From Daejeonella sp. H1SJ63 (GTDB lineage: Bacteria; Bacteroidota; Bacteroidia; Sphingobacteriales; Sphingobacteriaceae): a stretch of DNA of 64,000 bases. The stretch lies in the NCBI RefSeq assembly GCF_029360775.1, contig NZ_JARKMZ010000007.1, positions 300,983-364,982 of the forward strand, in the 5' to 3' direction. Made by a program: the position numbers and the translations under genes. The notes under the pieces were generated by a model, which was given only the letters and a program-made list of their open reading frames with translations, made no database searches and was not told where the DNA came from. Numbering within the stretch: the stretch's first letter is position 1; each line of letters opens with the position of its first letter. Positions 8,868 to 16,913 of the stretch are shown here, one piece after another.

Positions 8868-9641
8868 TTATAAAACAAGATATCCCTTCAAAAGAATATC
8901 TGTCCTTAATTTCTCAATTACATTTAACAAATCACTTTCTGTGTCTACCGAATATGATTCTCTATCTGTATACACCATTTTCACTTTCATTCCATTCTCC
9001 AGTATTCTCATCATATCAACAGACTCGATGATTTCCAAAGGCGTTTGTTCGAGTTGATTATACTCAAGAAGAAAATCCCTTTCAAAAGGAATGATACAAA
9101 CCTGTTTATACATTGGGACATTAGATATTCCTTTCTTTCTGGATGGAATAGGTTCACGCGAAAAATAAAGTGCGTATCCAGCTTTATCGACAACTACTTT
9201 TACTTCATTTGGATCTTCGAATTCTTCAACGCTTAAAATATTAGAGTACAGATTCGAAATCTTGATTTCTTCTACATCCAATAAAGGTTGCACCGCAGCC
9301 TGGATCATTTCAGGCGTTATCATCGGCTCATCACCTTGCAGTAAAACCACAATATCTACTTTTTGACCACTGCTGCTCTCTATATTCAATAATGCTTCCG
9401 CTGTTCTATCAGATGCACGCTCATGTGTATCGGCCGTCATTACAGCCTTTCCACCTATGGATTCAATATAATTGAAGATCTCAAGATCGCAGGTTGCAAC
9501 GTATACTTCGCTAAGAAGCTCACTCATTTTACTTCTTTTATAGCAATGCCCGATCATAGGCATCCCCAAAATATCCGCCATAGGCTTACCCGGAAACCGG
9601 GAAGATGCCATACGGGCGGGAATAATTCCTACAATATTCAT
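8868..9641 (-). CDS. CMP-ulosonate cytidylyltransferase, KdsB-like (copy 2)
   Basis: A 257-residue paralogue of the gene at 2461-3207. Motifs: IPARMASSRFPGKPMADI, VATCDLEI, VLLQGDEPMITPEMI and FSREPIPS. As in copy 1 the canonical SGTDR is ERASDR. It follows the HpcH/HpaI aldolase gene by only 8 bp, an arrangement suggesting that the aldolase makes the 2-keto-3-deoxy acid which this enzyme then activates with CTP. No KdsA, the PEP-dependent Kdo-8-phosphate synthase, is present anywhere in the window. Family firm, substrate unknown. Confidence 0.82.
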   Translation of the reverse strand: MNIVGIIPARMASSRFPGKPMADILGMPMIGHCYKRSKMSELLSEVYVATCDLEIFNYIESIGGKAVMTADTHERASDRTAEALLNIESSSGQKVDIVVLLQGDEPMITPEMIQAAVQPLLDVEEIKISNLYSNILSVEEFEDPNEVKVVVDKAGYALYFSREPIPSRKKGISNVPMYKQVCIIPFERDFLLEYNQLEQTPLEIIESVDMMRILENGMKVKMVYTDRESYSVDTESDLLNVIEKLRTDILLKGYLVL

Positions 9642-9649
9642 AATTTATA

Positions 9650-10387
9650 TCATTTATGTGTTTTTTTTAACTCTTTCAATTGCGTTCTAGCCATATGACC
9701 CAAAAAAAGAGTGTCAAGACTAAAGGCAATAAAATTATATCCTTGTTCAATTTTATTTAATACTAATTGAGCATCTGGCTGTATTACATGAAATCCAATT
9801 AGCTTATCATACTTCTTTGCTATCATTTCATAATCAGATAGCGCTTTCTTAACATCGTCATCATCATATTGACCTGGTTTTCCCATTGATCCTGATAGAT
9901 CATAGGGACCAATAAATGTTCCGTCAACACCTTCAACTTGAATGATACTGTCAAGTTCTTTAATTGCATTAATGTGTTCGATCTGAACTATAAGTTTAAT
10001 CTCTTTGGATCCGTTATCCCTATAATTTTCAAAACCAAAGCCATATGATTGAGCACGTGCTAAGCCTACTCCCCGTGTTCCTTCAGGAGGATATTTAACT
10101 GCCATGACAGCCTTTTTTGCTTCTTCTTTTGAATTCACCGAAGGGACTATAATTCCATCTGCGCCAGCATCTAATACCCTTTTTATTATTCTAGTATTAT
10201 TTTCTCCTACTCGCACGAATGCTTTAATCCCCTTACTTTGGATGGCCATAATGAGTTGTTGAGCCTCATAATAATCCGTAACCGAATGTTCCATATCAAC
10301 GCAAAGCCAATCAAAGCCAGCATCAGCCATTATCTCTGCAATAGATGGGTGATTTAAAGTTACCCACGAACCAATTGAATATCCCAT
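9650..10387 (-). CDS. HpcH/HpaI-family class II aldolase
   Basis: A 245-residue pyruvate-dependent metal aldolase, similar to 2,4-dihydroxyhept-2-ene-1,7-dioate aldolase and 2-dehydro-3-deoxyglucarate aldolase. Visible catalytic residues: His34 in VDMEHS, Arg59 in FVRVGENN, and metal ligands Glu137 (QIEHINA) and Asp163 (GPYDLSG). The family condenses pyruvate with an aldehyde to give a 4-hydroxy-2-keto acid, or the reverse. It sits directly before a KdsB-like gene and after a LIC12162-family transferase gene, so it plausibly forms the carbon skeleton of a keto-deoxy sugar acid. Degradative use would be odd here. Function in biosynthesis is inference. Confidence 0.82.
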   Translation of the reverse strand: MGYSIGSWVTLNHPSIAEIMADAGFDWLCVDMEHSVTDYYEAQQLIMAIQSKGIKAFVRVGENNTRIIKRVLDAGADGIIVPSVNSKEEAKKAVMAVKYPPEGTRGVGLARAQSYGFGFENYRDNGSKEIKLIVQIEHINAIKELDSIIQVEGVDGTFIGPYDLSGSMGKPGQYDDDDVKKALSDYEMIAKKYDKLIGFHVIQPDAQLVLNKIEQGYNFIAFSLDTLFLGHMARTQLKELKKTHK

Positions 10388-10413
10388 AATTTTAAACTAC
10401 TGAGTGTCTGTAC

Positions 10414-12174
10414 TTAAGTTTTACTAATTATATTTTTTAGAGCTTTCTCTACGTCATTTAATAAATTTTCAGGAAGATGACAATATTGCTTTGTAAAGCT
10501 TATCAACACATCTTGCACCTCTTTGCTCATCCACCAATCTCTCACATTATCCCAAACTTTAGCAACATGTTTTGCCGCAGAAGCCGGCGATGGATGAAAA
10601 ATGCCAACACGCTCGAGTTCTTCGAAATATGGAATTGCAGAATCTCGCAATTCCCAATGTTCAGTATTCCAATATATTACAGTTGGAATATTCATATTAA
10701 ATGATTCAAGAAAAGTAGTAGCGTTATAGGTGGATATATACATTCGACTTTGAAGAATCAAATCACTCATTTTAGATTGTCCACCATCCAAATGAATTTG
10801 AGGGAGGCGATCACGCCAACGAGACACTTGTCCCCAACCATAATCATGAGGATATAATCTAACAGTTATGGCTTTCTGAATATGCAGAGGTAAATTTTCA
10901 ATAAAAGTAAATTGATCATCTAAATAGTCAAGCCACTGTCTTGAGATAACTGCGCTATATAAAAAATAACTTTGGCGTGGAACAGCACAAGTGACCAAAA
11001 TAGCCTTTTTCTGAATATAGTGATTAATATCTAATGGCTTCTTTGAAATTAATTGCCCAATCGGAATAATCTTTGATTCGTTAGACTTGGACCACCCCCA
11101 AGTCAAATAATGGTCGCTAATTTTTATCTCATGATCCTCAATAAACAAACGTTTGCCAATGCCATAATTTCCTCCGTGCTGCCCGATAACTAACGGAGAA
11201 CGGCGTTCAACTTTTTCAGCTGCCCATGCCTTGAACACATCATCAGAGTTACAACAGTTACTTGTCCAGATCAATTTCGGCCGCTTTGGCCATGGCAAGG
11301 CCGTGCTGTATTTAATAAGCTCTGAATACCCCTCCAAGTAAACTTTTGGAATTTGTCTAGAGATTAGCGAACGAGCACAAACTTCAAATTGAGACTTACT
11401 TTCACCATCAAGATTCCATTGCCTCATCCTGTTATTCAAAGATGACTTCACCGGTGAAACAGATCTCCATCGTTGAGGTTTTTGTCCCAAGCGCCTATAG
11501 AGGTTACTTTCATCTTTTTCGGGTAAATATGTAGACAGAAGAAAAACGTCCTCATCCCTTGACGTGAAACTGATAATTTTAGTATAACACCCAGAAAGAA
11601 ACCGCTTTACCCGACTTTTTCTGCTAATAGGCTGCGCTATTCCCTTAAAGGCTTGGTAGGGACAACTGATTGTTGAAATTGAAGGAAAATATAAAAGTAT
11701 TTCTGAATAAAGAAAATGATTCCATTCATCTCCGGTAAACAACCTGATAAAATCAACAAAGTCATTTGGAACCAGATGTTCTTCGTTCATGATAAGCACA
11801 ACTGTTTCGTTTATGTCAAATTGCCTAACTGCTTGTTCAATTGAATACCACCGGTCAAATAACATTTGAACAAAGTAGGCTAGCCATGGTCCAACCAATA
11901 TACGCCAGTAACGTAAATCGTGACTAACTCCGTGAATTTGGTTGAGCTTTATTGAAAGATCAGCCAAGAGAACTTCATAGAAGTCCTGCAGGTATTGATA
12001 ATCAGATTCAAGTTTAGCTCTGTCATCCCAATGATAAGGTAATACTTGAGCTTCCATCTGTGACCACTGTTCCTTCCTGGAATAAAGCTTACACCATTCA
12101 CCCAAAAATAAAACCGGTTCGTTATCACGCCAGGTCTCTTCTAGGGCTGTGGTAATTAAAAAACGTTTTACCAT
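10414..12174 (-). CDS. LIC12162-family putative transferase
   Basis: A 586-residue protein matching the LIC12162-type putative transferase family (TIGR04331) by its opening (RFLITTALEETW) and its C-terminal half, including LIWTSNCCNSDDVFKAWAA, GQHGGNYGIG and the STYNATTFLESFNMNIPTV segment, which looks like a GT-B nucleotide-sugar site. The family is known from Leptospira and other O-antigen loci; no reaction has been proven to my knowledge. It overlaps the SDR gene before it by 7 bp and precedes the aldolase and KdsB-like genes, so it probably transfers the CMP-ulosonate they make. No membrane segments or signal peptide are seen. Confidence 0.72.
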   Translation of the reverse strand: MVKRFLITTALEETWRDNEPVLFLGEWCKLYSRKEQWSQMEAQVLPYHWDDRAKLESDYQYLQDFYEVLLADLSIKLNQIHGVSHDLRYWRILVGPWLAYFVQMLFDRWYSIEQAVRQFDINETVVLIMNEEHLVPNDFVDFIRLFTGDEWNHFLYSEILLYFPSISTISCPYQAFKGIAQPISRKSRVKRFLSGCYTKIISFTSRDEDVFLLSTYLPEKDESNLYRRLGQKPQRWRSVSPVKSSLNNRMRQWNLDGESKSQFEVCARSLISRQIPKVYLEGYSELIKYSTALPWPKRPKLIWTSNCCNSDDVFKAWAAEKVERRSPLVIGQHGGNYGIGKRLFIEDHEIKISDHYLTWGWSKSNESKIIPIGQLISKKPLDINHYIQKKAILVTCAVPRQSYFLYSAVISRQWLDYLDDQFTFIENLPLHIQKAITVRLYPHDYGWGQVSRWRDRLPQIHLDGGQSKMSDLILQSRMYISTYNATTFLESFNMNIPTVIYWNTEHWELRDSAIPYFEELERVGIFHPSPASAAKHVAKVWDNVRDWWMSKEVQDVLISFTKQYCHLPENLLNDVEKALKNIISKT

Positions 12175-12989
12175 GCGGTTCTGCCTCCGTCAGCAGCGAT
12201 CACGGCCCCATTAATATAGCTTGATGCCTGACTAAGTAAAAATATCAATAATCCCTGATACTCATTTTTAAGTGCCATCCTGTTCATCGGTATCCTTTTT
12301 CTCACCTCACTCATAAAAAGCTCGTTCTGATTATTTTCAACGCCACCCGGGCAGATTGCGTTGCATCTGACATTACGCTCGGCCCAGTAAGTGGCCACAT
12401 ATCTCGTCATCCCTATCAGGCCCGTCTTTACAACAGAATATGTAATCGGTTTTACCGGCTGCTGCTCTTCCTTCAACCCTTCAACTCGATATAAACGCTG
12501 GTCGGGGGCAATTAAGCCGAGGTCAGAAGATATATTTACTATGCTGCCGCCAGCACTATTTCTGGATATTTCATAACCATAATATTTTAAACAAAGGAAA
12601 GATCCTTTCAATCCAACTTCAAGATCATCATCCCATATTTGACTCGAAAAGTACTCTAGTCTGGAAAAATTCTTTTCAGCTGAATCCTCGACTTTGGGAT
12701 TGTTTGCTGCATTATTAACTAAACCATCTATTTTGCCAAATTCCTTTATTATTTCCCTGCAATTGTTCTTAATTGCCTCTTCCCTGGTAATATTTACGGA
12801 ATATCCTTTACAGTTTACTCCAAAAGTATCCCGTAGGTATAGTGCTTGTTCATCTAAAACGGCCTGATTTAGATCTAATAAAACAGGGATTCCTCCGTAT
12901 AGTGCAATAGCCTCGGCATGTTGACGTCCTAACAAACCTGAGGCGCCTGTAATTACAATTACCTTACCCTCTAAAGAAAACAAATCCAT
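12168..12989 (-). CDS. Short-chain dehydrogenase/reductase
   Basis: A 273-residue classical SDR. The N-terminal cofactor motif is TGASGLLG, slightly off the usual TGxxxGIG. The catalytic Ser is in VNISSDLGLI and the Tyr/Lys pair in YSVVK. The NNAA-type motif appears as VNNAANNP. It likely oxidises or reduces a hydroxyl of a sugar or sugar acid. It overlaps the following LIC12162-family gene and lies 5 bp after the second SDR gene, so the two SDRs and the transferase form a tight unit. Substrate unknown. Confidence 0.8.
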   Translation of the reverse strand: MDLFSLEGKVIVITGASGLLGRQHAEAIALYGGIPVLLDLNQAVLDEQALYLRDTFGVNCKGYSVNITREEAIKNNCREIIKEFGKIDGLVNNAANNPKVEDSAEKNFSRLEYFSSQIWDDDLEVGLKGSFLCLKYYGYEISRNSAGGSIVNISSDLGLIAPDQRLYRVEGLKEEQQPVKPITYSVVKTGLIGMTRYVATYWAERNVRCNAICPGGVENNQNELFMSEVRKRIPMNRMALKNEYQGLLIFLLSQASSYINGAVIAADGGRTAW

Positions 12990-12994
12990 AGTAA

Positions 12995-13759
12995 TTAAAA
13001 ACTTATTGTTTGTCCACCATCTATAACAAAACAGCCACCGGTAATAAATGCAGCTCTGGATGAACTTAAAAATAAAACCAAATCACTTACTTCCTCGGGC
13101 AGCCCAAAACGTTTCAGAGGCACTTTTTCGTTAAGCATTAATGCAACTTTTTCAGGATTTTCCTGCATCTTATTCCCCCATGTGCCCTCTTCGACAAAAA
13201 TATTGCCCGGCGCTACTACATTTACCCGAACATCCGGCGCCAGCCTATGGGATAACGTTTTTGAAAAAGATATGAGGGCTGCTTTCGCAATACTATATTC
13301 AGTAGGCGCACCAATGAATTCTAATCCTGCAATGGATGAAATAAATATCATGGTTCCTTTGGATTTGACTAATGATCCCGAAAACACCCTTGCCGCATTT
13401 AAGGAAGATGTGAAATTAGTATTCCAGCATAGCTCCCAATCCCGCTTTTCGTTAATGGGTAGTAAAGGACTTTTCCCGCTTCCCACATTTGATACTAAAA
13501 TATCAATAGTATTATTGCTATTCGTAAGAATTTCAGAGTAACAAGCAGAAAGCGATTGTTCATCAGTTACATCGCATTGATAAAAAAAACCTTTGCCTGG
13601 ATATTGTTTTGTTTGCTTACTGACTAAAGCTTTCCCAGGGCTTCTGGAAATTATATGGACGTTAGCACCTTCGTCAAGGAAGCCCTGAGCAATAGATAAA
13701 CCTATACCCTTGGTACCCCCTGTAATCACCACGTTCTTATTATTTAATTCTAAATCCAT
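12995..13759 (-). CDS. Short-chain dehydrogenase/reductase (second copy, distinct)
   Basis: A classical SDR of 254 residues. The start is ATG 13759 (MDLELNNKNVVITGGTKGIG); the in-frame extension to 13816 would overlap the upstream cytidylyltransferase gene by 37 bp and precedes the usual N-terminus. Cofactor motif TGGTKGIG, SSIAG with the catalytic Ser, and Y-S-I-A-K are all present, as is the C-terminal GGCFVIDGGQ seen in FabG-like proteins. It probably acts on the same sugar as its neighbour at 12168. Not FabG of fatty acid synthesis, given the location. Confidence 0.8.
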   Translation of the reverse strand: MDLELNNKNVVITGGTKGIGLSIAQGFLDEGANVHIISRSPGKALVSKQTKQYPGKGFFYQCDVTDEQSLSACYSEILTNSNNTIDILVSNVGSGKSPLLPINEKRDWELCWNTNFTSSLNAARVFSGSLVKSKGTMIFISSIAGLEFIGAPTEYSIAKAALISFSKTLSHRLAPDVRVNVVAPGNIFVEEGTWGNKMQENPEKVALMLNEKVPLKRFGLPEEVSDLVLFLSSSRAAFITGGCFVIDGGQTISF

Positions 13760-13779
13760 CTCTTGAGTTTGGCGGAGTT

Positions 13780-14460
13780 TTAATGGATCAAAAACTCTTT
13801 CATTAATGCCGAACACATCTTTAAATCCTCCTGAGAGTCAATTTCAAACATTTTCCAAAACTCCATTTCAACGATTCCGATACTGCTTCCAAACCGATTA
13901 TTATTCGCCCTTAGAACTTCCGGCCTAAACATATAGAATGAGCCATTTTCAATATATTGCTTTGGAATATCCTGTCTCCTTTTCCTGTTACGCCAATCAT
14001 AGTTGACACTATCCAACTGACCAGCGGTGTTTTTTTGCCAGAAGAATAAATCTTCTGCTACACTGCAAGAAAAGAAAGAATCATATATTCCTTCCGATGC
14101 GTTTTTAATTCCTAAAGCAATGTCCTTAGCCTCCCTCAGGGGAGAAGTTACCTGAGGAGCAAGTACCCAGTCAATAATTTCAGTCTGTCCAATAAAGTCT
14201 ATCGCGTGCAACCAGCCTTTTTCAGAGGTAGCAAAATCATCAGAAATATCGTCAGGGCGTTTAATTGATTTTGCGCCATATTGTTCTGAAACCTTCAATA
14301 TTTCATCGGAATCGGAACTTACCCATACGGAATTTGCTCCTCCAGCGATACAATTCTCAATAGTCCAGGCAATAAGTGGTTTACCACAAAAATCAATTAT
14401 GTTCTTTTTAGGTATTCCCTTTGAACCACCCCTTGCTAATATAATAGCTACTGTATTCAT
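13780..14460 (-). CDS. CMP-nonulosonate cytidylyltransferase (NeuA/PseF/LegF-like)
   Basis: A 226-residue acylneuraminate cytidylyltransferase, which activates a nonulosonic acid with CTP. The CTP-binding opening is ILARGGSKGIPKKNI, followed by FCGKPLIAWTIE, the QVTSPLR segment and the IENGSFYMF region. It lacks the extra C-terminal phosphatase domain found in some NeuA proteins. It lies downstream of the NeuB-SAF-TIM fusion and a sugar isomerase-like gene, overlapping the latter by 4 bp, so this is likely the activating step for that NeuB product. The specific acid (legionaminic, pseudaminic or other) is not resolvable by eye. Confidence 0.85.
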   Translation of the reverse strand: MNTVAIILARGGSKGIPKKNIIDFCGKPLIAWTIENCIAGGANSVWVSSDSDEILKVSEQYGAKSIKRPDDISDDFATSEKGWLHAIDFIGQTEIIDWVLAPQVTSPLREAKDIALGIKNASEGIYDSFFSCSVAEDLFFWQKNTAGQLDSVNYDWRNRKRRQDIPKQYIENGSFYMFRPEVLRANNNRFGSSIGIVEMEFWKMFEIDSQEDLKMCSALMKEFLIH

Positions 14461-15284
14461 TTATTAAGATAATTATTTTTAAACCAATCTAATTGCTGCT
14501 TGAAAATTGAGCGGCCTTCATCGTCTCTATAGGCCTGCATGATAATGGGTCCTTGATAATCTATGGTTCCGAGCGCTTTAAAAAAAGCATTAAAGTCAGT
14601 ATCACCCGTTCCAAGTACTACAGATCCTCCGCCCAGTTTCCTATCTTTAATATGTATATCTGAAATTCTGCTACCGTAGCACTCAAACTCCTCTATTGGA
14701 TTATAACCCAGAGAAGCGCTATTCCCCGTATCATAATTAACAGTTACATATTCAGATGGAAGTTTATCGAGCAAAGTCGCAAAATAATATGGATTTAAAT
14801 CTGTTTCAAGTGATAAGTTAATTCTTAAATTTTCTGCCTTCTCGATCAATGGATCTAAATTGATAATCAATCGGTCAACAGCAGCAGCATTTCCTAGCGA
14901 TGACTGATCAACACAAGGGATAACTATGTCTCTAACTCCAAGTGAATAACAGTTATCGAGTAGGCTCGACAGAATTTTTTTGCTATTTGCGGAAATAAAT
15001 TTATCCTCATTATGAATCGGCGCCTCCATAAAATAATCTGCACAAACCGACAATACCTTAATTCCTGTCTTTTGTGTGATCTTAAGTATTTCATCAACGC
15101 CTGATGAACTTAATAATGGGTTTTGATCCGCATCATTAAAATCGAGAATAAACTCAATACATGAAAGATTAAGATCCGCGGCTATTTTAAACTCATCCTG
15201 CCAATAACCTAAGGGATGTGCCTGATAACGGCCTAGATATTTTGGCAGCAGTCTGCCCTGCATAACTCCTAATTCAAAAGCCAT
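14457..15284 (-). CDS. Sugar phosphate isomerase/epimerase (xylose isomerase-like TIM barrel)
   Basis: A 275-residue TIM-barrel protein of the AP endonuclease 2 / xylose isomerase superfamily. Metal-ligand candidates are visible: Glu in CIEFILDFND, Glu in LSLETDLNPY, Asp in TVNYDTGNS, and the DIHIKD pair. Family members isomerise or epimerise sugars and inositols. It lies between the GmhA-like gene and the NeuA-like gene. The NeuB protein at 16914-18809 carries a second such domain fused at its C-terminus, so two barrel proteins of this superfamily probably act in the same pathway. Confidence 0.75.
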   Translation of the reverse strand: MAFELGVMQGRLLPKYLGRYQAHPLGYWQDEFKIAADLNLSCIEFILDFNDADQNPLLSSSGVDEILKITQKTGIKVLSVCADYFMEAPIHNEDKFISANSKKILSSLLDNCYSLGVRDIVIPCVDQSSLGNAAAVDRLIINLDPLIEKAENLRINLSLETDLNPYYFATLLDKLPSEYVTVNYDTGNSASLGYNPIEEFECYGSRISDIHIKDRKLGGGSVVLGTGDTDFNAFFKALGTIDYQGPIIMQAYRDDEGRSIFKQQLDWFKNNYLNK

Positions 15285-15290
15285 TTAAGC

Positions 15291-15866
15291 TTAATTTTTA
15301 AAATATGCAGTCTCCACTAAAGCACAAAGTATATGCCCCAGAAGGATATGACCTTCCTGAATCCTTTCCGTGCGTAGAGACGGTATTTTTATAGACTCAC
15401 ACTGATCCAGCAGTTTGCCTCCGGTTTTCCCTGTAAGAGCTACAGTTTTAATATTTTTTCTTTTTGCTATAGAAATTGCCTTCAAAATATTGGGACTATT
15501 TCCACTGGTTGTAATGGGAATAAAAACATCCTTGTCAGTTCCTAATACATCAAGTTCCCGTGCGAATACCTCCTCATAACCATAATCATTTCCTATCGCG
15601 CTCATCGATGAACTATTTGTACCCAAAGCCAGCGATGCAAGGGGAGCTCTGTCAAACTGCAATCTTGAAACAAACTCCGCCGATAAATGTTGCGAATCGG
15701 CAAAGCTTCCGCCATTCCCAGCAAAGATTATCTTACCACCATTTCGTAAAGCATTAAGACAGGCGAGGGCAAGGTCTTCAAGTTGGCTATGAATTAACTT
15801 CTCATTTAAAATAGCCTGGTGAACTTCAACTGCCGCAAGTAAATCTAACTCTATTTGTTTCTTCAT
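15291..15866 (-). CDS. gmhA: SIS-domain phosphoheptose isomerase (GmhA-like)
   Basis: About 191 residues with start at ATG 15866 (MKKQIELDL); a longer frame to 15938 would overlap the aminotransferase gene by 73 bp and adds no family-like sequence. The GmhA signature GNGGSFADSQHLSAEF and the phosphosugar-binding TTSGNSPNILKA are present, with the C-terminal QEGHILLGH helix that carries the active-site Glu/His in GmhA. Role: sedoheptulose-7-phosphate to D-glycero-D-manno-heptose-7-phosphate. The kinase (18814), nucleotidyltransferase (20187) and phosphatase (31726) of the GDP-heptose route are in the same operon. The start overlaps the aminotransferase stop by one base. Confidence 0.85.
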   Translation of the reverse strand: MKKQIELDLLAAVEVHQAILNEKLIHSQLEDLALACLNALRNGGKIIFAGNGGSFADSQHLSAEFVSRLQFDRAPLASLALGTNSSSMSAIGNDYGYEEVFARELDVLGTDKDVFIPITTSGNSPNILKAISIAKRKNIKTVALTGKTGGKLLDQCESIKIPSLRTERIQEGHILLGHILCALVETAYFKN

Positions 15867-16855
15867 TATTTTGTATTGCTTTTGAATCGATAAGGCGTAG
15901 GAGCATCTGACCCACCCGAGCCATCTGTCGTATTCCATGTTTTTATTTGAGTTGCAATATCGACACCGGTATTAGAAGACCACTGATTTAATAAAGCATT
16001 AAATACTTTCCCCACTTGCCCGTCTCCGATAGCAAGTCCATTTAATTTAGTAACAGGAAGCATGCAAAATGGCGTGCCCGTCATAAAAGCCTCGTCGGCA
16101 GTATAAACATCGTACGGATCAATGTTTTTCTCGACAACTTCTAAGCCTAATTGAGGACAAAGCTCTTTCATAACATACTCTCTGGAAATACCTCTTAATA
16201 TATTTCGTCCCTCAGGAGTAATTACTTTGTTATCCTTTATTATGAAGAAATTATCCCCAGTGCCTTCAGAAATGTAACCGGACGTATCCAACAAAAGGGC
16301 CCAATTGTCTTCACCAGCAACTTGTGAGGCTTCAATATTTGCCATCAGATAGAAAATCCTACTTCTGTTTTTTATTTTTGGATCGAGTAACTCAGCTGGT
16401 ATGGCCCGTTGGGAAGTAATTACTGCATTTATTCCTTTATTAAATAAATGTCCCATTCCGGCAACTGTCCACCGCAGAGGAAAATCTGCAATCACTACAT
16501 TGGGGCCTTTATGCAATCCTTCCACTCTTTGGTAGATACCCAGAGTACCTCGCGATACGTCGATCATTAAACGATGCTCATCATCTGATCCAAATAAATG
16601 GTCGTTTGCTTCAATGGTCTCATAACAATGCTTTTCCATTTGCTCCATAGTCATTTCTAAGGGTATACGCAGAATTTTTAACCCATAGTATAACCTTTCT
16701 AAATGCTCACGAAGCTTGAACTGTTTTTTGTTGAATGACCGTGTCATTTCAAAAACCATGTCCCCAAACATAAGAGCAGAATCATAAACTGAAATTTTTG
16801 CTTCTGCTTCTGGGATGAGTTTTCCGTTCATCCAAATTAGTCTTCCACTATCCAT
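15866..16855 (-). CDS. Class IV PLP-dependent aminotransferase (IlvE/D-amino acid aminotransferase fold)
   Basis: A 329-residue fold-type IV aminotransferase. The N-terminus has the usual MNGKLIPEAEAKISVYDSA opening with RGTLG-type arginines, and the PLP lysine is probably Lys162 in DPKIKNRSR. The SEGTGDNFFII cofactor segment and the MTGTPFCMLPV loop follow. The family handles branched-chain amino acids, D-amino acids or aminodeoxychorismate. In this operon it lies between the NeuB fusion and GmhA, so it may aminate a keto sugar acid or supply an amino acid decoration; neither is proven. The last 25 residues are low-complexity and Thr/Ser/Gly-rich. Confidence 0.75.
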   Translation of the reverse strand: MDSGRLIWMNGKLIPEAEAKISVYDSALMFGDMVFEMTRSFNKKQFKLREHLERLYYGLKILRIPLEMTMEQMEKHCYETIEANDHLFGSDDEHRLMIDVSRGTLGIYQRVEGLHKGPNVVIADFPLRWTVAGMGHLFNKGINAVITSQRAIPAELLDPKIKNRSRIFYLMANIEASQVAGEDNWALLLDTSGYISEGTGDNFFIIKDNKVITPEGRNILRGISREYVMKELCPQLGLEVVEKNIDPYDVYTADEAFMTGTPFCMLPVTKLNGLAIGDGQVGKVFNALLNQWSSNTGVDIATQIKTWNTTDGSGGSDAPTPYRFKSNTK

Positions 16856-16913
16856 ATATATTATTTAATTTTTAAAAAACCTATAAACCAGGTATCTGTT
16901 TTTAGTCCCAGGG

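Noticed and set aside
9650..10387. Aromatic-acid degradation gene (HpaI)
   Set aside because: No other degradation genes are near; the location 8 bp before a KdsB-like gene in a polysaccharide operon favours a biosynthetic role.
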